Shown here one piece after another: positions 63,197 to 64,000 of a DNA stretch of 64,000 nucleotides (positions are counted from its first letter, which is position 1; each line of letters starts with the position of its first letter). This stretch comes from Phoronis australis (taxonomy: Eukaryota > Phoronida > Phoronidae). A program made the position numbers and the translations under genes. Location of the stretch: the NCBI GenBank assembly GCA_002633005.1, contig NMRA01000216.1, forward strand, positions 592,441 to 656,440, read 5' to 3'. The notes under the pieces were generated by a model. That model worked only from the letters and a program-made list of their open reading frames with translations. It was not told where the DNA came from and ran no database searches.

Positions 63197-64000
63197 GTAA
63201 GGACACGTCAGTCATTAGAGATGATGTTGTTGAGGGATGTGAAAGGCAATCATGACTTATTGGAGGACATGTCTTGTATTTTAGTCATTATGTAGGGATG
63301 CGAATTGTTAACAGAAAAGTTGTGCTAAGTTTGAGCAATGTTTGAATGTGTCATTGGAGACTAGATGTGTCGCATGTTGAATGATGGTATTACATTAGAA
63401 CCCATGTCATAGGGGATTTGTTGTAAATGGTGTACACACACTCTGCGTGTGTAGAAAGATGATCTGTTCTGTTGCAATGTTCTTGAAAGCCAACTGATTT
63501 TCTTGAAATTTTTTATGGTTTTCTTTTGATGAGCAGATGACACTTAAAAAGGTACTTTAATATGACTTTAGGCTAGACTTAGCTACTGATGTATAGCTTC
63601 AGTATAATAGCTCTTAGCATTTAGCATAGATGTGACACCTTCAGAAATGCGTAGACAAAATCTGTGTTAAACATGTGATCACAGACTGCAAAGTACAGAG
63701 CATCAGTGCCGAGGAATTGTGAAATGGTGTTGATTATTCTATTTTTGCTGTGCAACAGTCGAGGGCTACGCGCTTACTGTGGTACAAAGAAGGGCGCATT
63801 TTGAAGGTAGAACTGCTGCACTGCGTATCACACTAGCTTGGAGGAATTTGCATGTTGACTGCTGAGTTTCATTCTAAGGAATTGCCACTCTGCACTTTAT
63901 AAGTTGAAGCACGTTTTATTTGAATTGTTTGGATATGAGGACAATTTGGCGTGTTGATTCACTCAATTTTGATAGTTGTGACGTGTCATTAATGTAGTAA
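63197..64000. other. AK9-like intron 22 (incomplete)
   Basis: It follows the donor GTAAGG at 63197. No further exon or repeat is recognised before the window ends. Confidence 0.5.

Noticed and set aside
1-64000. tRNA, rRNA, CRISPR array, operon or bacterial-type gene
   Set aside because: No cloverleaf with A and B boxes, no direct repeat-spacer array and no intron-free gene cluster was seen; the window is ordinary eukaryotic chromosomal DNA.

Overview
The window is eukaryotic nuclear DNA. It has spliced genes with GT-AG introns, short exons, AT-rich introns and many small dispersed repeats. Gene content (a NUDT8-type Nudix hydrolase, a multi-SPRY protein, an ENPP4/5-type ectophosphodiesterase and adenylate kinase 9) and the high apparent allelic divergence fit an outbred marine invertebrate, probably a deuterostome such as an echinoderm, hemichordate or cephalochordate. 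The sequence alone does not settle the species.

Layout. (1) 728-4977, minus strand: a complete four-exon NUDT8-like mitochondrial CoA diphosphatase. (2) About 5000-7400: intergenic, with small hairpin elements. (3) 7434(?)-22495, plus strand: a 15-coding-exon gene for a protein of about 860 residues with four SPRY or SPRY-like domains and a C-terminal CaaX box (CVIL). Its exon pattern shows that its two halves arose by an internal duplication. (4) 22496-28487: 3' flank and a repeat-rich intergenic region. (5) 28488-38619, minus strand: a complete four-exon ENPP4/5-like type I membrane phosphodiesterase with all metal ligands and the catalytic Thr intact. (6) 38620-39514: a compact divergent promoter with ETS-like and YY1-like motifs. 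(7) 39515-63196 and beyond, plus strand: the N-terminal part of an adenylate kinase 9 (AK9)-like gene, 22 unique coding exons, running off the right edge.

Two blocks inside the AK9-like gene (49552-51619 and 57843-62546) are direct tandem duplications. Each copy pair is separated by a single N. They include exons that would stay in frame if counted twice. They look like uncollapsed haplotypes joined by the assembler, not biology. One copy carries an extra roughly 400-bp insertion with a 5-bp target duplication and an LTR-like core, so it probably records a polymorphic mobile-element insertion.

Non-coding DNA is dominated by at least six families of short non-autonomous elements: fold-back hairpins, MITE-like elements with terminal inverted repeats, and a roughly 430-bp interspersed repeat. 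There is also a 43-bp minisatellite whose every unit carries a potential hairpin, and a LINE 3' remnant. The four genes have no obvious shared pathway; three of them (NUDT8-, ENPP- and AK9-like) act on nucleotides or nucleotide cofactors, which may be chance. I found no tRNA, rRNA or CRISPR. All calls are by eye; no search was run.
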